From assembly GCF_000814905.1 (NCBI RefSeq), contig NZ_JXAG01000042.1, positions 62,001 to 126,000 on the forward strand: a stretch of DNA of 64,000 nucleotides, read 5' to 3'. How positions within the stretch are numbered: position 1 is the stretch's first letter; each line of letters starts with the position of its first letter. The position numbers and the translations under genes are program-made. The notes under the pieces are model-generated. The model was given only the letters and a program-made list of their open reading frames with translations. It had not been told where the DNA came from and searched no databases. Below, one piece after another: positions 42,059-51,959 of this stretch. This DNA is from Enterobacter sp. Bisph1 (GTDB lineage Bacteria; Pseudomonadota; Gammaproteobacteria; Enterobacterales; Enterobacteriaceae).

Positions 42059-42450
42059 AGCGCATCCTCCTTCATTGGACAAAAATCACTCCAGCCATGG
42101 GGCAGAAAACGTACGCTATCCCCTTCTACCTGCCCCCGCTGCCACAGCGATGCGTCTGCGCTGGCGACAATAAGCAGCGCGCTGTTGTCATCAAAAATGC
42201 GTAAACAGCTGCGAACATTCACCTCGTCATGCTGCTGACAGCGCAGCGCCGGCGTGGCTGGCCATGTTTGCTGGCGCGCCCGCTCCATGGCCGAGTGGAG
42301 CAGTGCGGCGTTGCGTATTCCCTGATTTTCACTGTTCACGCGCCACAGGTGGCTGCTTAACTGCAGGTTTAAGCCATGCAGCATCAGGTTGCCCAGCAGC
42401 AATAACAGCAGTACCAGCGCCAGTGACGACATCCCTCGCTGGCGGTTCAT
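42043..42450 (-). CDS. ygdB: DUF2509 protein YgdB
   Basis: 135 residues, the E. coli length. The N-terminus QRGMSSLALVLLLLLLGNLML is a hydrophobic helix resembling PulK/PilX-type minor pilins that lack Glu at +5. It is encoded between the two prepilin-like proteins PpdB and PpdC with overlaps on both sides. It is probably a tip-complex component; direct evidence is lacking. Confidence 0.88.
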   Translation of the reverse strand: MNRQRGMSSLALVLLLLLLGNLMLHGLNLQLSSHLWRVNSENQGIRNAALLHSAMERARQQTWPATPALRCQQHDEVNVRSCLRIFDDNSALLIVASADASLWQRGQVEGDSVRFLPHGWSDFCPMKEDALCLPP

Positions 42451-43010
42451 AAGTTATATCCGCTTACGCTCAGCTGCGCCGTTATGGGCGGGCCGGAATA
42501 ACCCGCCACGCGGGCAGCGAGGGTAATGGTAAGCCGGGGCGCAAAATCCGCCGTCTGCTGCTTTACAACATGGAAGCGTTCAATGGTCATCTGGGCAGGA
42601 TCGGTTATCTTTTCCCAGCCCCGGCCGCTACAGGAGGTTGCACCGCGCAGGATCTCCAGCGCGCCGCTTTGCAGGCGAAAACCGGTTTGTTCCGATTCGC
42701 TGCTGGCCGAGGATTCCCACCGCCCGTTACTGTTGGCATCCCATTGCGCAATCACGCACTCGCCGTTACTGCTTATGGTCAGCGGCTGGCCGCTACATCG
42801 CCCGTTGCAATATCCCGCGCGCTGCAGATGTTTGGCGATGCCTCGCAGCTGTAGCCAGAGATCGTCCTCCACCGTCTGCAGACGGGTGTGCTGCGACACC
42901 GCCAGCTGCAGTGCCGGTAAAAATCGGGCGGAGGCCAGCAGCAGCACGCTGCCAATCGCCATCGCCAGCAGCGTTTCCAGCAGTGAAAACCCCCGCGCCC
43001 GGTCTAACAT
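42447..43010 (-). CDS. ppdB: Prepilin-type protein PpdB
   Basis: 187 residues. Type III signal RARGFSLLETLLAMAIGSVLLLASARF with cleavage after Gly and Glu at +5. The C-terminal part has several Cys. It resembles PulJ/PilW-type minor pilins. It overlaps ygdB by 4 bp and ppdA by 7 bp. Confidence 0.9.
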   Translation of the reverse strand: MLDRARGFSLLETLLAMAIGSVLLLASARFLPALQLAVSQHTRLQTVEDDLWLQLRGIAKHLQRAGYCNGRCSGQPLTISSNGECVIAQWDANSNGRWESSASSESEQTGFRLQSGALEILRGATSCSGRGWEKITDPAQMTIERFHVVKQQTADFAPRLTITLAARVAGYSGPPITAQLSVSGYNL

Positions 43011-43465
43011 GCGTTAGTCGCCGACGGCTGGCACATTCTGATGCGCCCCCAAACCGATACCACTACGCGCCACTCCCCTGCGCTGCTGCGCAACCGGATG
43101 CTGCCGGGCCAGGCGGTATTGCGCAGGCCAAAGAAACCCAGCGAGGGCGTGACGTCCAGCAGTTCCACTTCCGGCCAGCGCGGTTGCAGAGTAAACGCAT
43201 TCTGCACGGCGCAGCGCTGCGAGGGTGAATTCGCCAGGCACCAGCCCGCGCCTTCGCGTACGCCATAGACCCGCTGAGAACGGTTGTTCCAGTTAACGTC
43301 ATCGCGTATACGTTCAAGGAAATGGCGTACCTGTACGGCGGTTTGCCACAGCCGCTGTTGCGCCTGCCAGCTTTGCCAGCCCGCGACGCTTGCGCTACTC
43401 AGCGCAGCGATAATCGTTATCGCCACAAGGGTTTCAATCAGTGTGAAGCCACGTTGTTTTTTCAT
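43004..43465 (-). CDS. ppdA: Prepilin-type protein PpdA
   Basis: 153 residues from the ATG at 43465; 14 upstream in-frame codons are not homologous. Type III signal KQRGFTLIETLVAITIIAAL with Glu at +5, resembling PulH/FimU-type minor pilins. It is the first gene of ppdA-ppdB-ygdB-ppdC, 185 bp downstream of thyA. Confidence 0.9.
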   Translation of the reverse strand: MKKQRGFTLIETLVAITIIAALSSASVAGWQSWQAQQRLWQTAVQVRHFLERIRDDVNWNNRSQRVYGVREGAGWCLANSPSQRCAVQNAFTLQPRWPEVELLDVTPSLGFFGLRNTAWPGSIRLRSSAGEWRVVVSVWGRIRMCQPSATNAC

Positions 43466-43601
43466 GGCCGCAGTCTCTCTTGACGGTTGCTGCGAATCGA
43501 GAGGCAAACGGCAAAGTTACGAGGCAGTACGAAAGGAATGGGTCATGTTGCAGGTCGTTACACGAAGGGTGGAAGCGAGGCCGAAGAAACTACAGAAGGG
43601 C

Positions 43602-43634
43602 AAAAAATAACCGGCGCGTTACCGCACCGGTTAT
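43602..43634 (-). terminator. thyA terminator
   Basis: On the minus strand ATAACCGG and CCGGTTAT pair around a 12-base loop, and the stem runs into ATTTTTTG. It lies 17 bp after the thyA stop. Confidence 0.8.
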
Positions 43635-43650
43635 GCCAGGCTCTGAAAAA

Positions 43651-44445
43651 TCAGATAGCGACGGGCGCTTTAATCGCCGGATGCGGATCGTAGCCTTCAA
43701 TCTCGAAGTCTTCGAAACGGTAGTCAAACAGCGATGCCGGTTTACGTTTGATAATAAGCTTCGGCAACGGACGCGGCTCACGGCTTAGTTGCAGATGCGC
43801 TTGTTCCAGGTGGTTGCTGTAGAGGTGCGTATCGCCGCCGGTCCAGACGAAATCGCCCGGCTCCAGATCGCACTGCTGCGCCATCATATGCACTAACAGC
43901 GCATAGCTGGCGATATTGAACGGCAGACCAAGGAAAACATCGCAGGAACGTTGATAGAGCTGGCAAGAGAGCTTGCCGTCCGCAACATAGAACTGGAAAA
44001 ACGCGTGGCAGGGTGCCAGCGCCATTTTGTCCAGCTCGCCGACGTTCCAGGCAGAAACAATAATACGGCGCGAGTCCGGATCGGTTTTCAGCTGGTTAAT
44101 GACCGTCGAGATTTGGTCAATATGACGGCCATCCGGCGCAGGCCAGGCGCGCCACTGTTTACCGTAAACCGGGCCAAGATTGCCCTCATCGTCGGCCCAT
44201 TCATCCCAGATGGAGACTTTATTTTCGCGCAGATAGGCAATATTGGTATCGCCCTGCAGGAACCACAGCAGCTCATGAATAATTGAACGCAAATGGCAGC
44301 GCTTGGTGGTCACCAGCGGAAAGCCGTCCTGCAGATTAAAACGCATCTGATGACCAAAAATAGAGAGCGTACCGGTTCCGGTGCGGTCGTTTTTCGGCGT
44401 GCCTTCATGAAGCACCTTCTGCATCAATTCTAAATACTGTTTCAT
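43651..44445 (-). CDS. thyA: Thymidylate synthase
   Basis: 264 residues, as in E. coli. The active-site Cys lies in [12 protein letters not shown] (about 146). [34 protein letters not shown] and GDTHLYSNH are all conserved. It makes dTMP from dUMP with methylene-tetrahydrofolate. It lies 6 bp after lgt. Confidence 0.99.
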   Translation of the reverse strand: MKQYLELMQKVLHEGTPKNDRTGTGTLSIFGHQMRFNLQDGFPLVTTKRCHLRSIIHELLWFLQGDTNIAYLRENKVSIWDEWADDEGNLGPVYGKQWRAWPAPDGRHIDQISTVINQLKTDPDSRRIIVSAWNVGELDKMALAPCHAFFQFYVADGKLSCQLYQRSCDVFLGLPFNIASYALLVHMMAQQCDLEPGDFVWTGGDTHLYSNHLEQAHLQLSREPRPLPKLIIKRKPASLFDYRFEDFEIEGYDPHPAIKAPVAI

Positions 44446-44451
44446 GGTTCC

Positions 44452-45327
44452 TCAGGAAACGTGTTGCGGCGAACGGTGGCGATACGCCCAGATCATCATA
44501 ATTGCGCCTGCGACAATCATCGGAATGGAGAGGATCTGCCCCATACTGATGTACTGCACCCATTCGCCGGTAAACTGGGCGTCGGGCTGGCGGAAGAACT
44601 CAACGATGATGCGGAATGCGCCGTAGCCAATCAGGAACAAGCCGGAGACCGCGCCCGTCGGACGAGGTTTACGAATAAACAGGTTCAGGATGATAAACAG
44701 CACCACGCCTTCCAGCGCCAGCTCATAAAGCTGCGACATATGACGGGGCAGCACACCGTAGGTATCAAAGATGGACTGCCATTCCGGATGAGCAGGCAGT
44801 AACGCGGCGTCTTCCGCGCGTGAGCCGGGGAACAGCATGGTCAGCGGGAACGACGGATCAACGCGCCCCCACAGCTCGCCGTTGATAAAGTTACCCAACC
44901 GGCCAGCGCCCAGACCAAACGGGATCAGCGGCGCAATAAAATCAGCGACCTGGAAGAAACTGCGTTTGGTGCGACGGGCAAAAACGATCATCACCACGAT
45001 GACACCAATCAGCCCGCCGTGGAAGGACATACCGCCATCCCAAACGCGGATCAGATACAGTGGATCGTTTAAGAAAACCGGGAAGTTGTAGAACAGCACA
45101 TAGCCGAGACGCCCGCCGAGAAAAACGCCGAGAAAGCCCGCGTAGAGCAGGTTTTCCACTTCGTTTTTAGTCCAGCCGCTACCGGGGCGATTGGCCCGGC
45201 GCGTTGCCAGCCACATCGCAAATACAAACCCCACAAGGTACATCAATCCGTACCAGTGAAGGGACACCGGCCCAATGGAAAAAATCACCGGATCGAAGTC
45301 CGGAAAATGCAGATAGCCACTGTTCAT
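44452..45327 (-). CDS. lgt: Prolipoprotein diacylglyceryl transferase
   Basis: 291 residues, as in E. coli. Seven hydrophobic segments; the Lgt signature [14 protein letters not shown] and the essential His-Gly-Gly block FHGGLIG are intact. It attaches diacylglycerol to the lipobox cysteine of prolipoproteins such as NlpD, MltA, YgdI and YgdR in this window. It forms a pair with thyA. Confidence 0.98.
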   Translation of the reverse strand: MNSGYLHFPDFDPVIFSIGPVSLHWYGLMYLVGFVFAMWLATRRANRPGSGWTKNEVENLLYAGFLGVFLGGRLGYVLFYNFPVFLNDPLYLIRVWDGGMSFHGGLIGVIVVMIVFARRTKRSFFQVADFIAPLIPFGLGAGRLGNFINGELWGRVDPSFPLTMLFPGSRAEDAALLPAHPEWQSIFDTYGVLPRHMSQLYELALEGVVLFIILNLFIRKPRPTGAVSGLFLIGYGAFRIIVEFFRQPDAQFTGEWVQYISMGQILSIPMIVAGAIMMIWAYRHRSPQHVS

Positions 45328-45476
45328 CTGTCACCACAACTTGTTGTTATTCCGCCGAAAGTGGACAGCGGTTCACCTACGCGACCCTCATCGCGGGCCG
45401 CTCCAAAGCTGCGAATCATAGCATAAGGCACCGCGCGCGGGTGGCGAGGAAGTTGTAAAAGTTATGTATGAACGGG

Positions 45477-47723
45477 CTAGATGCCGCCACGAATAAGGCC
45501 GCCCAGCCCGCGCCGCTCCATAAACGCGGCAATCTGATGCCGTACTTCTGTCGCCAGCTGCGCGTCCAGCGCGCGTCGCGCCAGAGTTTGCGCCTCTTCA
45601 CAATCGATACGCCGCAGCAAATATTTGATGCGCGCCACCGAACGGCCGTTCATGGAAAGATGGCGATAGCCCAGCCCAATCAGCACGGCGACGCACATCG
45701 GATCCCCGGCCATTTCACCGCACAGCCGCAGATCGATGCCTAACCGTTCGGCCTCATCAGCCACCATCGCCAGCGCGCGCAGCACCGCCGGATGAAGGCT
45801 GTCATACATACTTGCGACGCGGGTATTGTTACGATCGACCGCCAGGATGTACTGGGTCAGATCGTTGGTACCGATAGAGATAAAGTCGACGCGATTCGCC
45901 AGGTGCGAGAGCATAAAGACCATTGACGGCACTTCCAGCATCACGCCGATACGCGGTTTCGGGATGGCGTAGCCGATCATCTCTTCCACTTCGCGCCCGG
46001 CGCGTTCAATCAGCCTGCGCGCTTCATCGACTTCCTCAATGCTGGTGATCATCGGCAGCAGAATACTAAGATTGCCCGTTGCCGCATTGGCGCGCAGCAT
46101 GGCGCGCACCTGCACCAGGAAAATTTCCGGCTGATCGAGCGTAATGCGGATACCGCGCCAGCCGAGGCACGGGTTCTCTTCACTGATAGGCATATAGGGC
46201 AGTTGCTTGTCTGCGCCGATATCCAACGTACGCAGCGTGACAGGCTTGTCATTAAACATCTGCAGCATGCCCTGATACTGGGCGACCTGCTCCTCTTCCG
46301 AGGGGAAACCGCTTTGCAGCATAAAGGGTATTTCGGTGCGATAAAGCCCGATACCGTCGATGCGGCTACCCAGTTTCTCTTCATGCTCCGGGCTTAAGCC
46401 CGCGTTGAGCATGACCTTCACCCGTTCACCACTCTTTAACTGCGCGGCCAGATTGACATCGTCTTCGGCAAGCCGGCTAAGCTCATTCTCTTCGCTAATC
46501 AGGCGCTGATATTCCTGCAACAGCACCGGTTCAGGATCGACCAGCAATTCGCCACGATAACCGTCGACAATGAGCATGCGGCGGCGCAGCGACGCGGGCT
46601 GAATATCCGCCCCCATAACCGTAGGAATACCGAGCGCACGCACCATAATCGCCGCGTGGGAGTTTGACGCGCCATCGCGCACCACCACACCCGCCAGCCT
46701 GTCGTGGGGCAGCTCTGCAAGGGTGGTGGCAGACAGTTCATCGGCAACGAGGATAAAACGCTCCGGCCAGCTGTCAGGACCGGAAATGGTGTCATCGAGA
46801 TGGAACAGCAAACGCTGACCCAGCGCGCGTAAATCGCCGGAGCGCTCTTTTAAATAGCCGTCGCTCAGGGCGGCAAACTGCTCGGCAAAACGTTCAATAA
46901 CGGTTTTCACCGCCCATTCGGCCACCACGCCTTGATCCACTTCATCAAACAGATCGCGGCGCAGGCGCGCATCGGAAAGCAGGTGCGAATAGAGATCGAA
47001 AATAGCCGCGGTCTCTTTTTGCGCCCCGGCGGAGAAACGTTTGCTGTAACGGCGAAATTCGCTGGCGGCCTCTTCCAGCGCGGCGGTTAACCGCTCACGC
47101 TCAAGGCCGGTGTCGAGGGTTGAAGCCTGATATACCTGCTCCATTAACGGCAGCGTTTCATCTACCCAACCCGGGGCGATAGCCACGCCGGGCGAGGCTG
47201 GCAGGGCGCGAATACGCGTCTGCCGATATTGACCAAACAGCGCGTTTAACTGTGACTGGGAGAGGATCGCCGCCATCTGCGTGGCGAGGGTAACCAGGAA
47301 AGACTCTTCACTTTCATTATACTGGCGCAGCTCGCGCTGCTGTACCACCAGCACGCCAAGCAGCTGACGGCGTTGAATGATCGGCACGCCAAGAAAAGCG
47401 CGAAAGCGCTCTTCTTTCACCGCCGGAATGTATTTAAAACTGGGGTGCTTTTGCGCATCGGCCAGGTTGATAGGTTCCGCCAGCCTGCCTACCAGACCGA
47501 CGATTCCCTGATCGAATGCGAGCGTGACGGTGCGACCGCGCGGCTTTTTTAAACCGCGCGTTGCCATCAGGTAATAACAACGCCGGTCATGGTCTGCGAG
47601 ATAAACCGAACAAACTTCGGTTTCCATCGCCAGACACACGTCGGTAACCAATATTTCCAGCGCTTCGTTAAGACGTGGCGCGCTGGCGACTTTCTCAACT
47701 ATTTCTCGCAGTCGGGTGAGCAT
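45477..47723 (-). CDS. ptsP: Phosphoenolpyruvate-protein phosphotransferase PtsP (EI-Ntr)
   Basis: 748 residues, the E. coli length. A GAF sensor domain (about 1-130) precedes an enzyme I module: the phosphorylated His lies in DGASNSHAAIMVRAL (about 356), and the PEP-binding barrel has GLYRTEIPFM, DIGADKQLPY and SIGTNDLTQY with the Cys in RLCGEMAGDP. It phosphorylates NPr in the nitrogen-related PTS; glutamine and 2-oxoglutarate act on the GAF domain in E. coli. It lies 12 bp after rppH. Confidence 0.98.
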   Translation of the reverse strand: MLTRLREIVEKVASAPRLNEALEILVTDVCLAMETEVCSVYLADHDRRCYYLMATRGLKKPRGRTVTLAFDQGIVGLVGRLAEPINLADAQKHPSFKYIPAVKEERFRAFLGVPIIQRRQLLGVLVVQQRELRQYNESEESFLVTLATQMAAILSQSQLNALFGQYRQTRIRALPASPGVAIAPGWVDETLPLMEQVYQASTLDTGLERERLTAALEEAASEFRRYSKRFSAGAQKETAAIFDLYSHLLSDARLRRDLFDEVDQGVVAEWAVKTVIERFAEQFAALSDGYLKERSGDLRALGQRLLFHLDDTISGPDSWPERFILVADELSATTLAELPHDRLAGVVVRDGASNSHAAIMVRALGIPTVMGADIQPASLRRRMLIVDGYRGELLVDPEPVLLQEYQRLISEENELSRLAEDDVNLAAQLKSGERVKVMLNAGLSPEHEEKLGSRIDGIGLYRTEIPFMLQSGFPSEEEQVAQYQGMLQMFNDKPVTLRTLDIGADKQLPYMPISEENPCLGWRGIRITLDQPEIFLVQVRAMLRANAATGNLSILLPMITSIEEVDEARRLIERAGREVEEMIGYAIPKPRIGVMLEVPSMVFMLSHLANRVDFISIGTNDLTQYILAVDRNNTRVASMYDSLHPAVLRALAMVADEAERLGIDLRLCGEMAGDPMCVAVLIGLGYRHLSMNGRSVARIKYLLRRIDCEEAQTLARRALDAQLATEVRHQIAAFMERRGLGGLIRGGI

Positions 47724-47735
47724 GATGTGGGTGGC

Positions 47736-48266
47736 TTAACCTCGTTTACGTCGCCAGGCAGGCGCGCTTTGTGGCTTCACAGGCGTTTCCTGAAGCGACA
47801 ACACCGCGCTTGCAAACTCTTTCATCACCCGTCGGTAGACATCGCGTTTAAACGACACTACCTGACGAACAGGATACCAGTAGCTTACCCAACGCCAGCC
47901 ATCAAATTCGGGCGTACTACTGGTTTGCATATTGATATCGCTATCGTTACCGATCAACTGCAAAAGAAACCATTTTTGTTTCTGGCCGATACAAACCGGC
48001 TTTGTGTCCCAACGCACCAAACGTTTCGGTAACTTGTAACGCAACCAGTTACGCGTAGAAGCAAGAATACGTACATCTTTACGACTTAAGCCCACTTCCT
48101 CGAACAGTTCCCGGTACATTGCCTGCTCCGGGGACTCGCCAGGGTTGATCCCACCCTGGGGAAACTGCCATGAGTGCTGTCCAAAACGTCTGGCCCACAT
48201 GACCTGACCTTGTCGATTACAGATTACGATTCCCACATTTGGGCGGTAGCCATCGTCATCAATCAC
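47736..48266 (-). CDS. rppH: RNA pyrophosphohydrolase RppH
   Basis: 176 residues, as in E. coli. The Nudix box [23 protein letters not shown] is complete. It removes pyrophosphate from the 5' end of mRNAs and starts RNase E-dependent decay. The start of the gene faces the DARS2-like region. Confidence 0.98.
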   Translation of the reverse strand: MIDDDGYRPNVGIVICNRQGQVMWARRFGQHSWQFPQGGINPGESPEQAMYRELFEEVGLSRKDVRILASTRNWLRYKLPKRLVRWDTKPVCIGQKQKWFLLQLIGNDSDINMQTSSTPEFDGWRWVSYWYPVRQVVSFKRDVYRRVMKEFASAVLSLQETPVKPQSAPAWRRKRG

Positions 48267-48419
48267 CGGACTACCTCAAAAAAAGTCTGAATAAAGTGAT
48301 TGTTTCACACTCCCGGAAAACGGTAAACCACTCTATGACAAGGATCAGAACGAATAACATTTGAATAACTCACAGCTATCCTCGAAGTTATAAACAGAGA
48401 ACGCCATCGGCGGCGCTTT

Positions 48420-48442
48420 TTATTCACCTTTTCTGTGGATAG
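48420..48442. promoter_or_regulatory. DnaA-box pair, module A
   Basis: TTATTCACC, a TTTTC spacer, then TGTGGATAG: two head-to-head 9-mers separated by 5 bp. The first is a weak box (7/9) and the second strong (8/9). Confidence 0.6.
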
Positions 48443-48735
48443 AGTTGTGAAAAAGTATGGAATTACCCAGGGAAAACCCGGAACAGTCTGAATAACACAT
48501 TATTATCGTCAGAAAATAAAATACATAAATTCATTACGTTAACCCCATTAAACACGGTTATCCCGCCCATAATGTGACGATCATCACCTAAAGGATCCTG
48601 TAACTGATGAAAGATCGAACAGAGTCGAATTTATCCACAGTTTATGCCACTTAGTTAAGCGTATTTTGTGCAGGAATTCGATTTTCGTCGCACGTCAATG
48701 CTGTAAATCGAAACAGTAGTCGTGCTTTTCCCCAG

Positions 48736-48758
48736 TTATCCCACTTTTCTGTGGATAA
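48736..48758. promoter_or_regulatory. DnaA-box pair, module B
   Basis: TTATCCCAC, the same TTTTC spacer, then TGTGGATAA: the same arrangement as module A, 316 bp away and in the same orientation. The second 9-mer is a perfect DnaA box. Confidence 0.65.
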
Positions 48759-48946
48759 CATGGTGTAAGATCCTGTTCATTGTCAGTGACCAGAATTGGA
48801 AAACCCGACGGGGTGTTGCGCAACTCAAAATATATCGTCAGAAATTATCTTATAAATCATCACATTGTTTATGTCATGCAGAAAAAGATACACTGCCCGG
48901 CGACGGTACAAAACAGCTGTCTATTTTTTGAGCGAAGGTTTTAAAC

Positions 48947-49642
48947 ATGCTAGCGTTAGCCCCTTTCACTTCTCCACCCGACTCCGAAGCGCAGCTGCTC
49001 GCGCAGGCGCAGCGCCTGGCGGGTTATACCCTTGGCGAACTGGCGGCGATTGCCGGTTTGCCCGTGCCGCTCAATTTGAAGCGTGACAAAGGCTGGACCG
49101 GCGTGCTGCTGGAGCTGTGGCTGGGCGCCAGCGCGGGCAGTAAACCTGAGCAGGATTTTGCCGCGCTCGGCGTCGAGCTTAAAACCATCCCGGTGGATAA
49201 CTTCGGGCGTCCGCTGGAGACCACCTTTGTTTGCGTCGCGCCCCTGACGGGCAATAGCGGCGTGGTGTGGGAAACCAGCCATGTGCGGCATAAGCTTAAG
49301 CGCGTGTTATGGATCCCCATTGAAGGCGCGCGGGAGATCCCGGTTGCGGATCGCCGCGTCGGATCGCCGCTGCTGTGGAGCCCCAATGAAGCGGAAGAGC
49401 AGCAGCTGCGTCTCGACTGGGAAGAGTTAATGGATCTGATTGTGCTAGGGCAGGTCACCCGCATCACGGCCCGCCACGGCGAAGTGCTGCAGCTGCGCCC
49501 AAAGGCCGCCAACAGCAAAGCGCTGACTGAAGCCATCGGCGAGCATGGGGAAACCATTCTCACCCTACCGCGCGGCTTTTACCTGAAAAAGAACTTCACC
49601 GGTGCCCTGCTGGCGCGCCACTTTTTACTTTCACCCTATTAA
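48947..49642 (+). CDS. mutH: DNA mismatch repair endonuclease MutH
   Basis: 231 residues (229 in E. coli). The catalytic triad Asp70, Glu77 and Lys79 falls in [13 protein letters not shown] at exactly those positions; [10 protein letters not shown] and [18 protein letters not shown] are conserved. MutH nicks the unmethylated strand at hemimethylated GATC when MutS-MutL call it. The ATG at 48947 follows AGCGAAGG. Confidence 0.98.
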   Translation: MLALAPFTSPPDSEAQLLAQAQRLAGYTLGELAAIAGLPVPLNLKRDKGWTGVLLELWLGASAGSKPEQDFAALGVELKTIPVDNFGRPLETTFVCVAPLTGNSGVVWETSHVRHKLKRVLWIPIEGAREIPVADRRVGSPLLWSPNEAEEQQLRLDWEELMDLIVLGQVTRITARHGEVLQLRPKAANSKALTEAIGEHGETILTLPRGFYLKKNFTGALLARHFLLSPY

Positions 49643-49663
49643 TTTTTTGCCTCCTTGTCAGCG

Positions 49664-49691
49664 GCGCTTATAATTAGCGCTTCTTTTTTTT
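49664..49691 (+). terminator. mutH terminator
   Basis: GCGCT and AGCGC pair around TTATAATT, followed by TTCTTTTTTTT. The loop sequence TATAAT with TTGCCT 16 bp upstream also looks like a sigma-70 promoter for ygdQ, so the element may serve both roles. Confidence 0.55.
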
Positions 49692-49707
49692 GGCAGGATT
49701 TTTATCA

Positions 49708-50421
49708 ATGTTATTTGCATGGATCACCGATCCCAATGCCTGGATGGCGCTCGGTACGCTGACGCTACTGGAGATAGTGCTTGGGATCGACAACATCATT
49801 TTTCTCTCTCTGGTGGTTGCTAAGCTGCCTGCTGCGCAGCGAAACCACGCGCGCAGGCTGGGTCTGGCCGCAGCGATGATAATGCGTCTGTTACTGCTGG
49901 CGTCGATTGCCTGGGTCACCAGGCTAACGCACCCGCTGTTCAGCGTGTTTGATCACAACGTGTCAGCCCGCGATATGATCTTGTTCCTCGGCGGCCTGTT
50001 CCTAATCTGGAAGGCGAGCAAAGAGATCCACGAATCGATCGAAGGGGAAGAGGAAGGCTTAAAAACCAATGTGCATTCGTTCTTCGGCGCGATTGTGCAG
50101 ATTATGCTGCTGGATATCATCTTTAGCCTCGACTCGGTGATCACCGCCGTCGGGCTCTCCGATCATCTGTTTATTATGATGGCGGCGGTGGTTATCGCCG
50201 TCGGCGTGATGATGTTTGCCGCGCGCCCCATCGGTGAGTTTGTCGATCGTCACCCGTCGGTGAAAATGCTGGCGCTGTCGTTTTTGATTCTGGTCGGCTT
50301 CACGCTGATTCTGGAAAGCGTCTCTATTCATGTGCCGAAAGGTTACATTTACTTCGCCATGTTCTTCTCCATCGCCGTTGAAAGTCTCAACCTGATACGA
50401 AATAAGAAGAATCCTCTGTAA
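49708..50421 (+). CDS. ygdQ: TerC-family membrane protein YgdQ
   Basis: 237 residues from the ATG at 49708. About seven hydrophobic helices; the TerC signatures EIVLGIDNIIFLSL and LLDIIFSLDSVITAVGL, each with an intramembrane Asp, are present. The family is linked to metal-ion (manganese or calcium) export in related proteins; the role of YgdQ itself is not settled. The acidic loop ESIEGEEEG lies in the middle. Confidence 0.95.
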   Translation: MLFAWITDPNAWMALGTLTLLEIVLGIDNIIFLSLVVAKLPAAQRNHARRLGLAAAMIMRLLLLASIAWVTRLTHPLFSVFDHNVSARDMILFLGGLFLIWKASKEIHESIEGEEEGLKTNVHSFFGAIVQIMLLDIIFSLDSVITAVGLSDHLFIMMAAVVIAVGVMMFAARPIGEFVDRHPSVKMLALSFLILVGFTLILESVSIHVPKGYIYFAMFFSIAVESLNLIRNKKNPL

Positions 50422-50423
50422 GT

Positions 50424-50454
50424 AAAACGCTTCCTCTTGCGGGGAAGCGTTTTT
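50424..50454 (+). terminator. ygdQ terminator
   Basis: AAAACGCTTCC and GGAAGCGTTTTT pair around TCTTGCGG, starting three bases after the stop codon. A-rich and T-rich flanks are in place. Confidence 0.88.
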
Positions 50455-50567
50455 CCTGATTAATCTGCTTTTAACGGCTATTTTCAGATTATCCCGCTTT
50501 TTCATCGCTATACAGCACGCTATTACTACACTTGTTGTCAGACACACGCTACCAGAGGGGGAGAATA

Positions 50568-50786
50568 ATGAAGAGATGGGCAGTGATTATTTCCGCAGTA
50601 GGATTGGCTTTCGCCGTGTCCGGATGCTCAAGTGATTATGTGATGGCTACCAAAGACGGCAGGATGATCCTGACGGATGGAAAGCCACAGGTTGATGATG
50701 ATACGGGGCTGGTAAGCTACCGCGATCAGCAGGGCAATAAGATGCAGATTAACCGCGATGACGTATCCCAGATTATCGAACGCTAA
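50568..50786 (+). CDS. ygdR: Small lipoprotein YgdR (DUF903)
   Basis: 72 residues; the ATG at 50568 follows GAGGGGGAG. Lipobox VSGC (Cys about 19). The mature part has [24 protein letters not shown] and INRDDV, plainly paralogous to YgdI at 22679. The function is unknown. Confidence 0.95.
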   Translation: MKRWAVIISAVGLAFAVSGCSSDYVMATKDGRMILTDGKPQVDDDTGLVSYRDQQGNKMQINRDDVSQIIER

Positions 50787-50797
50787 GAAATTACCAT

Positions 50798-50822
50798 AAA
50801 GGTCAGTGACCTACTGACCTTT
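50798..50822 (+). terminator. ygdR terminator
   Basis: AAAGGTCAGT and ACTGACCTTT form a 10-bp stem with loop GACCT, followed by an interrupted T-rich stretch. Confidence 0.75.
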
Positions 50823-50915
50823 CAATGATTTTTCTCTTCCCCTTTTGTCTGCCCTCTGCCATGTTTATATTCCTTTGTCAGGTCGTCTGACGTTGCACGC
50901 TTAAGGAAGCCGGCT

Positions 50916-51956
50916 ATGCAGTATCACCGTATCCCCCACAGTACGCTTGAGATAAGCACCCTTGGGCTGGGCACAATGACGTTTGGTGAACAAAACAGCG
51001 AAGCCGACGCCCATGCACAGCTCGATTATGCCGTCAGTCAGGGAATCAACCTGATTGATGTCGCAGAGATGTACCCTGTTCCGCCACGCCCGGAAACCCA
51101 GGGATTAACGGAAACCTATGTCGGCAACTGGCTGGCAAAACGCGGCATCCGTGAAAAACTGGTTATTGCCTCGAAAGTCAGCGGCCCGAGCCGTAACGGT
51201 GACAGCGGTATTCGCCCGAACCAGGCATTAGACAGGAAAAATATCCGCGTGGCGCTGGACGACAGTTTAAGACGCCTGCAAACGGACTATCTCGATCTTT
51301 ACCAGGTGCACTGGCCACAGCGCCAGACTAACTGCTTTGGCAAACTCGGCTACAGCTGGGTGGAGAGCGCGCCGGTAGTAACGCTGCTGGAGACGCTGGA
51401 AGCGCTAACGGAGTATCAACGCGCCGGGAAAATTCGCTATATCGGCGTCTCCAACGAAACCGCCTTTGGCGTGATGCGCTATCTGCAACTGGCGGAGAAA
51501 CATGAACTGCCGCGGATTGTGACGATTCAGAATCCCTACAGCCTGTTAAATCGCAGCTTTGAAGTGGGTCTGGCAGAAGTGAGCCAGTATGAAGGCGTCG
51601 AGCTGTTAGCCTACTCCTGTCTGGCGTTTGGTACGTTAACCGGCAAATATCTTAACGGCGCGAAACCCGCAGGCGCGCGTAACACGCTGTTTAGCCGCTT
51701 TACGCGTTACAGCGGCGAACAGGCGCAAAAAGCCGTTGCGGCGTATGTTGATATTGCCCGGCGTCACAATCTGGATCCGGCACAGATGGCGCTGGCCTTT
51801 GTGCGTCGTCAGCCCTTCGTCGCCAGCACCCTGCTGGGCGCGACGACGATGGAACAGCTGAAAACCAACGTTGAAAGCCTCAACCTGGAACTCAGTGAAG
51901 AGGTTATTGCGGAGATCGAAGCGGTGCATCAGGTTTATACCTACCCGGCACCGTAA
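50916..51956 (+). CDS. tas: Aldo-keto reductase Tas
   Basis: 346 residues, the E. coli length. Catalytic tetrad residues fall in LIDVAEMYP (Asp, Tyr), VIASKV (Lys) and LYQVHWPQ (His). NADP-binding residues are at the C-terminal end (STLLGATTMEQL). In E. coli, extra Tas relieves a prephenate dehydrogenase (tyrosine) defect; the natural substrate is unknown. It converges on lplT with 3 bp between stop codons. Confidence 0.96.
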   Translation: MQYHRIPHSTLEISTLGLGTMTFGEQNSEADAHAQLDYAVSQGINLIDVAEMYPVPPRPETQGLTETYVGNWLAKRGIREKLVIASKVSGPSRNGDSGIRPNQALDRKNIRVALDDSLRRLQTDYLDLYQVHWPQRQTNCFGKLGYSWVESAPVVTLLETLEALTEYQRAGKIRYIGVSNETAFGVMRYLQLAEKHELPRIVTIQNPYSLLNRSFEVGLAEVSQYEGVELLAYSCLAFGTLTGKYLNGAKPAGARNTLFSRFTRYSGEQAQKAVAAYVDIARRHNLDPAQMALAFVRRQPFVASTLLGATTMEQLKTNVESLNLELSEEVIAEIEAVHQVYTYPAP

Positions 51957-51959
51957 TCG

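Larger units (their letters stand above)
48267..48946. other. Long rppH-mutH intergenic region with DnaA boxes (DARS2-like)
   Basis: 680 bp, A+T-rich, without a supported gene. It holds a perfect DnaA box TTATCCACA at 48631-48639, TGTGGATAA (perfect, inverted) at 48750-48758, and TGTGGATAG (one mismatch) at 48434-48442. In E. coli the mutH-rppH gap is DARS2, which turns ADP-DnaA back to ATP-DnaA with help from IHF and Fis. Location and boxes both match, so this is the likely orthologous site. IHF and Fis sites were not pinned down. The rest must include the rppH and mutH promoters. Confidence 0.8.
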
